IMG/VR virus record: IMGVR_UViG_3300020473_000034
Span: 1 to 55,225 of that record
DNA length: 55,225 nt
From: a virus
Strand: one strand, 5' to 3'
Position numbers and translations under genes: made by a program. How positions within the stretch are numbered: the stretch's first letter is position 1; every line of letters starts with the position of its first letter. The notes beneath the pieces are model-generated. The model made no database searches. It saw nothing but the letters and a program-made list of their open reading frames with translations, and was not told the origin of the DNA. Positions 11,164 to 19,100 of this stretch are shown one piece after another.

Positions 11164-11192
11164 TTGCAATGCGTTCAGTAATAGTGTAATAT
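11164..11192 (+). promoter_or_regulatory. Sigma70-type promoter
   Basis: TTGCAA (11164-11169), 17 bases, TAATAT (11187-11192). It uses the same -35 hexamer and spacing as the promoter at 10785 and lies 28 bases upstream of the gene at 11221. Confidence 0.5.
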
Positions 11193-11220
11193 TAATATAT
11201 TGATTCGTTAATTGAAAACA

Positions 11221-11346
11221 ATGGAAGACAAATTACTCGAAGATCTTATCAACGAACCAGGTGAAATCTTTGACATCCCAGAGTTACAAACTGACGACAA
11301 ATTTGATGTCGAAAGTTATATTAATGGGGACACAGATTATGCGTGA
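11221..11346 (+). CDS. Acidic microprotein (41 aa)
   Basis: ATG at 11221, TGA at 11344-11346. A highly acidic peptide (EDKLLEDLINEPGEIFDIPEL). No clear ribosome site. It overlaps the next gene by eight bases. Confidence 0.55.
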   Translation: MEDKLLEDLINEPGEIFDIPELQTDDKFDVESYINGDTDYA

Positions 11347-11479
11347 TAAAATGATAAGATATCCAGACGGATTTTATGCGGAAATTGAGAAATATGCCAG
11401 TGAATTAGAGGTCACTTGTGATTACTATCTCTCCGAATTTTATCTCCAAACTAACAACAACTCTTCACCCACTAAATGA
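11339..11479 (+). CDS. Small hypothetical protein (46 aa)
   Basis: ATG at 11339 with GGGGA eight bases upstream, overlapping the previous stop; an ATG at 11351 is also possible. The longer frame from 11261 would run through the upstream gene and is not used. The helical core reads FYAEIEKYASELEVTCDYY. Confidence 0.5.
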   Translation: MRDKMIRYPDGFYAEIEKYASELEVTCDYYLSEFYLQTNNNSSPTK

Positions 11480-11607
11480 CAACAATTCGTTACTGCTTTC
11501 CTAACAATCAACGATACAAATTAATGTCCTTTAATTCTTATAATAAAGCACTAAAATGCATTGAGTTATTGAAAACAATTGATTGCAAGGTTGAGTTACA
11601 ACAATGA
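11476..11607 (+). CDS. Small basic hypothetical protein (43 aa)
   Basis: The ATG overlaps the previous stop (ATGA). It begins MTTIRYCFPNNQRYKLMSF and is a short strand-plus-helix peptide (NKALKCIELLKTIDCKVEL). It ends at TGA 11605-11607, shortly before a terminator. Confidence 0.5.
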   Translation: MTTIRYCFPNNQRYKLMSFNSYNKALKCIELLKTIDCKVELQQ

Positions 11608-11633
11608 CCATGTAATCCTTATTCGTTCGTGAT

Positions 11634-11668
11634 AACAACAGTCCCCCGTATTTATGGGGGGTTGTTTA
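11634..11668 (+). terminator. Intrinsic terminator
   Basis: AACAA ... CCCCC pairs with GGGGG ... TTGTT around the loop GTATTTAT, followed by TATATTTT. It closes the microgene unit 10837-11607. A 5-bp hairpin (11706-11719) and a T8 run near 11737 follow, in the spacer before 11777. Confidence 0.75.
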
Positions 11669-11776
11669 TATTTTCAATGGATCCCCTAAGCTATAAACGA
11701 CCCAGATCGACCTTTCGATATAAGGAATATAGAAATTTTTTTTGCTATATAAAAACGACCACAGGGTTTTCAGAGA

Positions 11777-11950
11777 ATGAAAAAAAATTTCGATGATATT
11801 TTTAGCACCATAGAGATCGATCCAGTAACAGATAGATATCATATAACGATACCAGAGGAAATAATTAATGAATTTGGATGGTACGAAGACCTTAGATTAA
11901 AGTGGAATATAGATAGTGGTGAAATCTTTATTACAGAGGCAGATGAGTGA
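11777..11950 (+). CDS. AbrB/MazE/SpoVT-like small protein (57 aa)
   Basis: After a short charged start, the sequence IDPVTDRYHITIPEEIINEFGWYEDLRLKWNID... follows the swapped-hairpin pattern: strand, I-x-IP-x-E helix, hydrophobic 'GW', then a strand ending EIFITEADE. AbrB-type dimers bind DNA as regulators or antitoxins; here it could act on phage promoters. The only MazF-like gene is 3 kb upstream, so pairing is not implied. TATATAAA lies about 30 bases upstream. Confidence 0.6.
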   Translation: MKKNFDDIFSTIEIDPVTDRYHITIPEEIINEFGWYEDLRLKWNIDSGEIFITEADE

Positions 11951-12119
11951 TTCAACATTTCATATCTACTTAAAGGATGAATGTATATTTAAAGATTTAA
12001 ACGAAGAAGAATTCAATATAATATGGGGAAGGATATATAAATCTTATTTTAAGGAAGACATAACATATTCAGAGGTTACGGAAAACCCGACTAAGGTATA
12101 TGAAGAATCTTCATATTGA
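11943..12119 (+). CDS. Conserved-type phage hypothetical protein (58 aa)
   Basis: The ATG at 11943 overlaps the previous stop (ATGAGTGA) and has AGAGG upstream; the longer frame from 11916 lies inside the previous gene. It reads MSDSTFHIYLKDECIFKDLNEEEF and NIIWGRIYKSY, a type often found before the glycosyltransferase-like gene in marine T4-like phages. Function unknown. Confidence 0.65.
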   Translation: MSDSTFHIYLKDECIFKDLNEEEFNIIWGRIYKSYFKEDITYSEVTENPTKVYEESSY

Positions 12120-12144
12120 CAATTACTATATAAACTGATATAAT
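12116..12144 (+). promoter_or_regulatory. Perfect-consensus sigma70 promoter
   Basis: TTGACA (12116-12121), exactly 17 bases, TATAAT (12139-12144). It overlaps the stop of the gene at 11943 and drives the gene at 12167 and its followers. Confidence 0.85.
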
Positions 12145-12166
12145 TGATATGTAATTACAACAGATT

Positions 12167-12922
12167 ATGGCAAAAGGATTTACAGTAAAGGCAAAGGCAC
12201 CTGTTGCCCAAAAAGCCCCTGAATGGGACTATGCAAAAGCAAAGGAGATGGTCAAGGGAAAATCAGTAGTATTTTGTTTACCTGGTAGAGGAGTATCATA
12301 TGCATTCTTAAAATCTTTCGTTCAGCTTTGTTTTGATCTTGTGCAGAGTGGTGCAAGTATACAAATATCACAAGATTATAGTTCCATGGTGAATTTTGCA
12401 AGATGTAAGTGTCTTGGTGCAAATGTTTTAAGAGGGCCAGATCAAATTCCATGGGACGGAAAGTTAAAGTATGATTGGCAACTATGGATCGACTCGGACA
12501 TTGTTTTTAATTCTGAGAAGTTCTGGCAATTAGTTCTTATGGATCAGGATATTGCAGGTGGTTGGTACTGTACCGAAGATGGTAAGACTACTTCTGTAGC
12601 ACATTGGTTAGAAGAGGATGATTTTCGTAACAACGGTGGAGTGATGAATCACGAGACTATCGAAAGTATATCCAAACGTCGCAAACCATTCACAGTAGAC
12701 TATACAGGTTTCGGATGGTTATTAATTAAGCACGGAGTATTTGAGCACGATGGAATGCCTTATCCATGGTTTGCACCTAAGATGCAGGTATTCGATTCAG
12801 GAGAAGTTCAGGATATGTGTGGAGAGGACGTTTCTTTCTGCTTAGATGCCAAGGAAGCAGGTTTTGAAATATGGTGTGATCCTCGTATAAGGGTTGGGCA
12901 TGAAAAAACAAGAGTCATATAG
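12167..12922 (+). CDS. Glycosyltransferase-like protein (251 aa)
   Basis: A GT-A-type layout: first strand SVVFCLPGRGVSY (33-45), then a Rossmann-like half and the metal/nucleotide-sugar DxD motif WIDSDIVF (108-114; Asp109, Asp111). The acceptor half ends in CGEDVSFCLDAKEAGFEIWCDP with the ED dyad, and RVGHEK has the His typical of the last metal-binding position. It probably transfers a sugar to DNA, a virion protein or a cell-surface polymer. The substrate is unknown. Marine T4-like phages often carry it just before the baseplate genes. Start fits the promoter at 12116-12144. Confidence 0.7.
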   Translation: MAKGFTVKAKAPVAQKAPEWDYAKAKEMVKGKSVVFCLPGRGVSYAFLKSFVQLCFDLVQSGASIQISQDYSSMVNFARCKCLGANVLRGPDQIPWDGKLKYDWQLWIDSDIVFNSEKFWQLVLMDQDIAGGWYCTEDGKTTSVAHWLEEDDFRNNGGVMNHETIESISKRRKPFTVDYTGFGWLLIKHGVFEHDGMPYPWFAPKMQVFDSGEVQDMCGEDVSFCLDAKEAGFEIWCDPRIRVGHEKTRVI

Positions 12923-13067
12923 TATATTTCTAAATGGCAAAGAAGTATTCTCCCAACTCACTGAAGGAGAATACTTTGACCGTATGCAAGATTATGCAAT
13001 TGAATTTTACCAAACTGGGCATCCCACTGAGGATGAATTGAAAACTGTTATTAACACGGAGGACTAA
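12900..13067 (+). CDS. Small conserved-type hypothetical protein (55 aa)
   Basis: ATG at 12900 lies inside the end of the glycosyltransferase-like gene; TAA at 13065-13067. It reads MKKQESYSIFLNGKEVFSQL then TEGEYFDRMQDYAIEFYQTG. It commonly accompanies the upstream gene in this phage group. Function unknown. Confidence 0.65.
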   Translation: MKKQESYSIFLNGKEVFSQLTEGEYFDRMQDYAIEFYQTGHPTEDELKTVINTED

Positions 13068-13213
13068 TGGCAAAAGCAAAGACGGGACTAACAGGTGCTG
13101 ATACTATAGAGGCAACACCGAAGAAGTCTCGACAAGGAAGGGGCAAACACTCAAAATACTCGGCAACATCCCGTAACTCGGCTCGCAAAAGATATAGAGG
13201 GCAAGGAAGATAA
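13067..13213 (+). CDS. Small, highly basic protein (48 aa)
   Basis: The ATG shares one base with the previous TAA and has GGAGG just upstream. About a third of the residues are Lys or Arg, ending SARKRYRGQGR. It could bind nucleic acid or be an internal virion protein. Followed by a terminator. Confidence 0.65.
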   Translation: MAKAKTGLTGADTIEATPKKSRQGRGKHSKYSATSRNSARKRYRGQGR

Positions 13214-13219
13214 ATAAAG

Positions 13220-13247
13220 GACTCCATTCTATATGGGGTCTTTTTTT
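13220..13247 (+). terminator. Intrinsic terminator
   Basis: GACTCCAT (13220-13227), loop TCTAT, ATGGGGTC (13233-13240), T7. It separates the sigma70-driven unit from the late structural genes. Confidence 0.85.
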
Positions 13248-13259
13248 ATTAACAATTCA

Positions 13260-13267
13260 TATAAATA
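13260..13267 (+). promoter_or_regulatory. T4-type late promoter (TATAAATA)
   Basis: An exact octamer 17 bases before the ATG at 13285. T4-type late promoters need only this -10-like element, read by the phage sigma gp55 with gp33 and gp45. Confidence 0.75.
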
Positions 13268-13284
13268 GATAAAAAACTATTACC

Positions 13285-13818
13285 ATGTCTTCTGTCTATA
13301 GACCCTTTCCAGAAAAATTGGGAGGGCAAAACGCAGCCACCTTTGTAGGAAATGAAGGGGATTTATTTTACGATCCAACAACCACCACTCTTAGAATTTC
13401 TGATGGAAGCACTCCAGGTGGTGTAGGAATTGGAGGTGGTGGTTCTACTACTTTAGATAAAATAGAAGAAGGTAATACTTCTGTTGAAACTATCGATACA
13501 GGTAATAATGGTACGATTAAATTCGAAACAGAAGGAACTGATCGTTGGAAGATCACTAGTGCTGGTCACATCATTCCATATGCTAATGCTGCTTATGATA
13601 TAGGTAATGCAGAGTATAAGGTAAGACACTTATTCTTATCTGATAATACTATGTACTTCCAAGGAGATTTCCTTAAAGTAGCACAACATAACGCAGGTGG
13701 AGCTGCTCAATCACCAAGTTATCTTATACCACTTGCCAAGTTAAAGGACGCATTGAATGCATCTGCTGACTATGAAGCATTCAAAGCAGCAATTCTTGCT
13801 ATTGGTGATGCTAGTTGA
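13285..13818 (+). CDS. Virion structural protein, tail-fibre-like (177 aa)
   Basis: Starts MSSVYRPFPEKLGGQNAATF. The segment FVGNEGDLFYDPTTTTLRIS and DGSTPGG (residues about 20-46) is the 'G..GDLYYD....LRISDG' unit found at the base of many phage tail fibres and tropism determinants. A flexible Gly/Ser linker follows, then YDIGNAEYKVRHLFLSDNTMY, another fibre-type strand unit. Likely an attachment or fibre-adaptor protein near the baseplate. It has its own late promoter at 13260-13267. Confidence 0.7.
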   Translation: MSSVYRPFPEKLGGQNAATFVGNEGDLFYDPTTTTLRISDGSTPGGVGIGGGGSTTLDKIEEGNTSVETIDTGNNGTIKFETEGTDRWKITSAGHIIPYANAAYDIGNAEYKVRHLFLSDNTMYFQGDFLKVAQHNAGGAAQSPSYLIPLAKLKDALNASADYEAFKAAILAIGDAS

Positions 13819-13844
13819 TGTATAATATAGTTTTGGAATAAAGA

Positions 13845-13852
13845 TATAAATA
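13845..13852 (+). promoter_or_regulatory. T4-type late promoter (TATAAATA)
   Basis: An exact octamer 16 bases upstream of gene 25, heading the baseplate operon. A TATAAT at 13821-13826 lies just upstream and might add weak host-type activity. Confidence 0.75.
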
Positions 13853-13868
13853 AATAAAAACTTTGTAT

Positions 13869-14270
13869 ATGGCCATTACAAGGATATCAAGATCATTCAA
13901 GGACATTAGTTTGTCTTTTGTGCCACATCCAGTGACAAAAGATCTTCCCATATTAAAAAATGAGAATGCGATTCGTAGATCGGTAAGGAATATTGTGGAA
14001 ACAATTCCTACTGAGAAGTTTTTTGATTCTGATTTTGGGTCTGACGTATATAAAAGTTTATTTGACTTTGTTGATTTTGGTACTGCATCTATTATACAGG
14101 ATCAAATTAAAACATGTATTGATAATTTCGAACCCAGAGTAAATAATGTGAATGTTGAAGTAAATCCACAACCTGATGATAATTCATTTGAGTGTATAGT
14201 TATATTTGATATTATTGGTCAAGAATTTCCTACACAGGAATATTCATTCATATTAGAAGCAACAAGATAA
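13869..14270 (+). CDS. 25: Baseplate wedge subunit gp25 (133 aa)
   Basis: The gpW/gp25 lysozyme-like family: the sequence begins MAITRISRSFKDISLSFVPH and has NENAIRRSVRNIVETIPTEK followed by FFDSDFGSDVYKSLFDFVD, the signature helix and 'P.dp.fGS.v' motif. gp25 joins the wedge to the hub and helps polymerise the sheath; it is also the minimal sheath initiator in contractile machines. ATG 13869 is preferred over an upstream TTG. It abuts gene 6. Confidence 0.9.
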   Translation: MAITRISRSFKDISLSFVPHPVTKDLPILKNENAIRRSVRNIVETIPTEKFFDSDFGSDVYKSLFDFVDFGTASIIQDQIKTCIDNFEPRVNNVNVEVNPQPDDNSFECIVIFDIIGQEFPTQEYSFILEATR

Positions 14271-16181
14271 ATGACTCTTACCAAATTTTCAAATTTAGAT
14301 TTCGATCAAATAAAAACATCGATTAAAGATTATCTTAGGTCAAACACAAACTTTTCAGATTTTGACTTTGAGGGGTCCAATTTCTCTGTTTTAATTGATA
14401 CTCTTGCATATAATACCTATATCACTGCATTTAACTCTAATTTGATTGTGAATGAGTCGTTTTTGGACTCTGCAACCGTTAGAGAGAACGTTGTGTCTCT
14501 TTCTAGCAACATTGGGTACACACCCCGTTCTAGGACTGCTGCGATAGCACAGGTAGATTTAGAATTAACCATATTAGATGATGCTAATTCGGTTAATGCA
14601 GTATCTTTACAACCAGGATTGGTTTGTACGGGAGATATATCAGACAGTTCTTACCTATTTTCAATAGTAGATAAGGTAACTACACCAGTTGTTGATAAAA
14701 TTGCGAAATTTGAAGGGTTAAACATCTATCAGGGGACATTTTTAAAGAAAAAATTTGAATATGATGGTTCATTAGACCAAAGATTCATTTTAGATAACCC
14801 AAATATTGATTCATCTAAGGTAAGAGTGTATATTAGCTCCGATCAATCCGAACTTGGTATTGAATATTCGGCAGTAAATAACATTATTTCTATCAATTCT
14901 GACTCTAGGATCTATTTTATACGTGAAATACAGGATGAAAGGTATGAATTAAGGTTTGGTGATGGTATTTTTGGTAAAAAATTGGGTGATTATACTGGTT
15001 CTGACGGTAAATACATTACTGTTCACTATATGACCACAGAAGGAGAAGATGGTAATGGTGCACAATCATTTACATATGCTGGAATAGTCAATAATGAGAA
15101 CGATGTATCGCAAAATATAACAAATGTTCGTGTAACTAAGAAGCAATCTTCGCAAAATGGGTCTGCAATTGAGAATATTGACTCAATTAAGTACTATTCA
15201 CCACTACTTTATTCCGCACAGAATCGTGCAGTGACTGCTAGGGACTATGAAGCTATTATTAAGAGAATATATCCAAATACAGAGTCTGTTTCTGTTGTTG
15301 GTGGTGAAGAATTAGACCCACCAGAGTTTGGAACGGTTAGAATAAGTATTAAACCAACCAATGGTAGCTATGTTTCGGACTTTTCTAAGTCAAATATACT
15401 ATCAAAGTTAAAACAGTACTCTGTATCTGGTATTAATCAGTCTATTGTAGACCTCAAAGTACTATATGTGGAAATTGATTCAAGTGTTTATTACAATGAT
15501 GCCTTTATATCTGACCCAAATACATTAAAATCAAGTGTAGTTAGTACATTAACAAACTATTCAAAGTCTGTTAACTTGAATAAATTTGGTGGTAGATTCA
15601 AATATAGTAAGGTGTTACAAACTATTGATGATACTGATCAAGCAATAACATCAAATATCACTAAAGTAAGGATTAGAAGGGATTTAAAGGTCTCTGTTAA
15701 CCAATTTGCACAATATGAATTGTGTTTTGGTAATCAATTCCATGTAGATCCTAAAGGATTTAATATTAAATCTACTGGATTTAATATTCCTGGAGAACAA
15801 TCCACAGTATATTTGACTGATGTACCTAAAGAAGATCGTAAAACTGGAGCACTAGCAATTATAAAACCAATTAATGATACTGAATCAAGAGTTATTGTTG
15901 GTAATGCAGGTGTAGTTGATTATATTAAAGGTGAAGTTACTCTCACTACTGTCAAAATAACCTCAACAGTAAAGCCAAATGATATTATAGAGATACAGGC
16001 ATTTCCAGAATCCAATGATGTCGTAGGATTGAAGGATTTATACATCTCATTTAGCATATCTGAAAGTACAATAAATATGGTAAGAGATGTTATTGCATCT
16101 GGAGATGAAATTTCTGGGGTTAAATTCACCAAAGATTTCTATACATCAAGTTATTCTAACGGGAAAATAACAAGAGAGTAG
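14271..16181 (+). CDS. 6: Baseplate wedge subunit gp6 (636 aa)
   Basis: Directly follows gp25 with no gap. The N-terminal YLRSNTNFSDFDFEGSNFSV and LIDTLAYNTYITAFNSNLIV, then RENVVSLSSNIGYTPRSRTA, are characteristic of gp6/Baseplate-J proteins. Length is close to T4 gp6 (660 aa). gp6 dimers tie neighbouring wedges into the ring that opens during sheath contraction. The centre (SAQNRAVTARDYEAIIKRIYP) matches the Baseplate-J core. The C-terminal 150 residues are beta-rich and less conserved. Confidence 0.9.
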   Translation: MTLTKFSNLDFDQIKTSIKDYLRSNTNFSDFDFEGSNFSVLIDTLAYNTYITAFNSNLIVNESFLDSATVRENVVSLSSNIGYTPRSRTAAIAQVDLELTILDDANSVNAVSLQPGLVCTGDISDSSYLFSIVDKVTTPVVDKIAKFEGLNIYQGTFLKKKFEYDGSLDQRFILDNPNIDSSKVRVYISSDQSELGIEYSAVNNIISINSDSRIYFIREIQDERYELRFGDGIFGKKLGDYTGSDGKYITVHYMTTEGEDGNGAQSFTYAGIVNNENDVSQNITNVRVTKKQSSQNGSAIENIDSIKYYSPLLYSAQNRAVTARDYEAIIKRIYPNTESVSVVGGEELDPPEFGTVRISIKPTNGSYVSDFSKSNILSKLKQYSVSGINQSIVDLKVLYVEIDSSVYYNDAFISDPNTLKSSVVSTLTNYSKSVNLNKFGGRFKYSKVLQTIDDTDQAITSNITKVRIRRDLKVSVNQFAQYELCFGNQFHVDPKGFNIKSTGFNIPGEQSTVYLTDVPKEDRKTGALAIIKPINDTESRVIVGNAGVVDYIKGEVTLTTVKITSTVKPNDIIEIQAFPESNDVVGLKDLYISFSISESTINMVRDVIASGDEISGVKFTKDFYTSSYSNGKITRE

Positions 16182-16182
16182 T

Positions 16183-19100
16183 ATGATACAAACAGGATTT
16201 GAAAGTAGAGTAAAGATTCAAGATATTATATCGAATCAACTTCCAAATTATATTTTGGATGAGAGTCCTCTTACCTCTGACTTTCTTAAACAATATTATA
16301 TTTCACAAGAATATCAGGGTGGTCCTATCGACCTTTCTGATAATTTGGATCAATATTTAAAGCTTGATAATTTAACTCCTGATGTAATAGTCGATTCAAC
16401 AACATTATCAGAAGATATTAGTAGCACAGATTTAACAATAACAGTATCGGATACAAAAGGATTTCCGAATAGTTATGGATTATTGAAGATTGATAATGAA
16501 ATTATTACATATACAGAAAAAACATCTACTACATTTACTGGATGTGAACGTGGATTTAGTGGTATTACAAGTTATCATCAATCTTTAAATAGTGAAGAAT
16601 TAATATTTTCTACTTCAGATGCTGCAAGTCATAAGAAGGATTCAAGTATTCAAAATTTAAGTTCTTTATTTCTTAAAGAATTTTATAAAAAAACCAAAAG
16701 AACATTTACTCCAGGATTAGAAGATTCCACTTTCACTTCAGATTTAGATGCTGGTAATTTTATAAGAGAAGCAAAATCTTTATATGATACAAAAGGAACG
16801 GATGAATCGTTCAGAATACTGTTTAATATTCTTTATAATGAAACTCCAGATATAATTAATCTTGAGGAAAGATTAATTAAACCATCAACCTCAAAGTATG
16901 TTAGAAGAAGAATTGCTGTTGGGGAGGTAATTCAAGGAAATCCTACAAAATTAAAAGGGCAATCAATTTTTAAGAGTAAACTTAATAATACTGATATTAA
17001 TGTTTCTGTATCAGAAGTAGAAGCTTTTGTCAGAACTGGTATAGGAACTTATTATAAATTTGGATTATTCATTGATAATAGTGGATCTGATGAAATTTCA
17101 AATACGTTTAATATTATTCCAAACTCAAGAGTAATTGGAAATGTATCTGTTGGTTCTTCAATTATTACTGTAGATTCTACCGTTGGATTTAGTACTTCAG
17201 GAACTTTAATAACTGGAGATAACACATCTATTCAGTATACAAGTAAAACAATAAATCAATTTTTAGGTGTAAGTGATATTACTTCTGATATTAAATCAAT
17301 GGATAATGTTAGAAGTGATGATTATTATTATGGATATGAGGATGGTGATATTACTAAAGAGGTAAGATTAAGATTTACTGGTGTTCTGTCAGAATTTGTA
17401 CAAGACGGAAAACTAATTGTTGATGAAGGTGATATTATTGGGATAAAAAATATTGGAGATAAAATTGATAATCCAGAAAATAATTCAACTTTTAAAGAAA
17501 TATTTGCAAATTCATGGATTTATAATAGTAGTTCCTCATATAAACTAAAATATGATCCACTTCAAGCTACATCTGTAACATTTTTTAGTCCTGTAGATAG
17601 ATCTAGCTTAAAATATGGTGATGATATAGAAATTGTTGATGATGGAAGTAAAGATATTGTATATCCAACACCTACTAGTGATTTACCATATGTTAGTCAA
17701 GAACTTGAAAATGGTGAAGTTGGAGTTAATTTATCGAATTATACTCATACTTTGGGGGAAAATAGTCATCAATCATTAAGAAGAAAACTAAAGACGGCAA
17801 ATAGTTCTAATACACCAATACAATTTGGTAATGATAATGTAACATCAGATGTTCAAAATGTATATGTAAAAGATGATGTAGCATACGTAGCATCAAATTC
17901 ATTACCATCATATAGTTCAATAGGATCTTTTCCATATAATGAACAAATAACAGTTAATATTAGAACTTCAACTCTAGATTTTGATGGTTCTGCTGGTGGT
18001 AAATTGGAGGATATAATTGATGTTAGTAGTGATTTATATTCTACAATATCTTTTGAATCTCCTCATCCATTTAAAAATGGAGATAAAATTTATTATGATC
18101 CATCAGAATCTAGTTTAGTTGGATTAGAAACGGGAATTTATTATATTAAAAAAATTAGTGGTAATAAAATAAAATTATATGGTTCTACTTCTGGTATTTT
18201 AGGTGATAGGTATATTCCTCTTGGATATCCTCCTACAGAGTTTGATGGGAATCACAAATTTACATTATATTCCCAAAAATCTGGAGTAATTGGACCTCAA
18301 AAATTATTAAAGAAATTTCCATTAAAACAGAATCTTAAAAATGGTACATCAGTAGAAACACTTCCTGGTGGGACTGGTATGTTGGTTAATGGTGTTGAAA
18401 TTAATAATTATAAGTCATTAGATAAAATTCATTATGGTCCAATAAATTCAGTTTCTGTATTAAATTCTGGTGAAGATTATGATGTTATAAATCCACCAAA
18501 TATAACTTTATCATCACCAATTAGTACTGGTACAACTGCACTTATACATCCAGTGTTATCGGGTAAGATTGATAAAATTTTATTAGATAATCAAGATTTT
18601 GATATCGACTCTATTGTTTCTATAGGAATTACTGGTGGTAATAGTAGTGGATACGCTCTACAACCAATATTTAAGACAAGATATAGAGAAATTGAATTTA
18701 ATGCTAAAAAATCACCAGCTGGTGGTATTAATACTTCACCTGGTGATCCAGCATCATGTCAAATTACATTTTTATCAAATCACAATCTTACTACAGGTCA
18801 GTCTGTAGTCTATGAAAGTATTGGAAATCCAGAAGTTGGTGTTGGTATTGGAACTAGTACACTAGTTAATTTTTCAACCTATTATGTTGAAAGAATTAAT
18901 CAAGATACAATAAGACTTTATAATAGTCTTTCTGATGCTAATGGTACTTCATTGAATGGTATTGGTGGTATTGGAATTAATACAATTCATCTTAATGGTA
19001 GTGGGTCTGGTGTTCAAAGGTTTGTAGTTAATCAAAAAAATACATTATCAAGTGTCAAGGTATTAGATGGTGGTAATTATACAAATAGAAGTTTACTGGT

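Larger units (their letters stand above)
10981..11220. other. Non-coding spacer with repeated GGCACG/GGGACGATT motifs
   Basis: No gene is seen. GGCACG occurs at the start and twice within the next 60 bases, and GGGACGATT occurs near 11090 and also upstream near 10694. The spacer ends with an intergenic element (11137-11155) and a promoter (11164-11192). Confidence 0.4.

Noticed and set aside
13821-13826. TATAAT upstream of gene 25 as the main promoter
   Set aside because: No -35 and an exact late octamer lies closer; at most a minor contribution.
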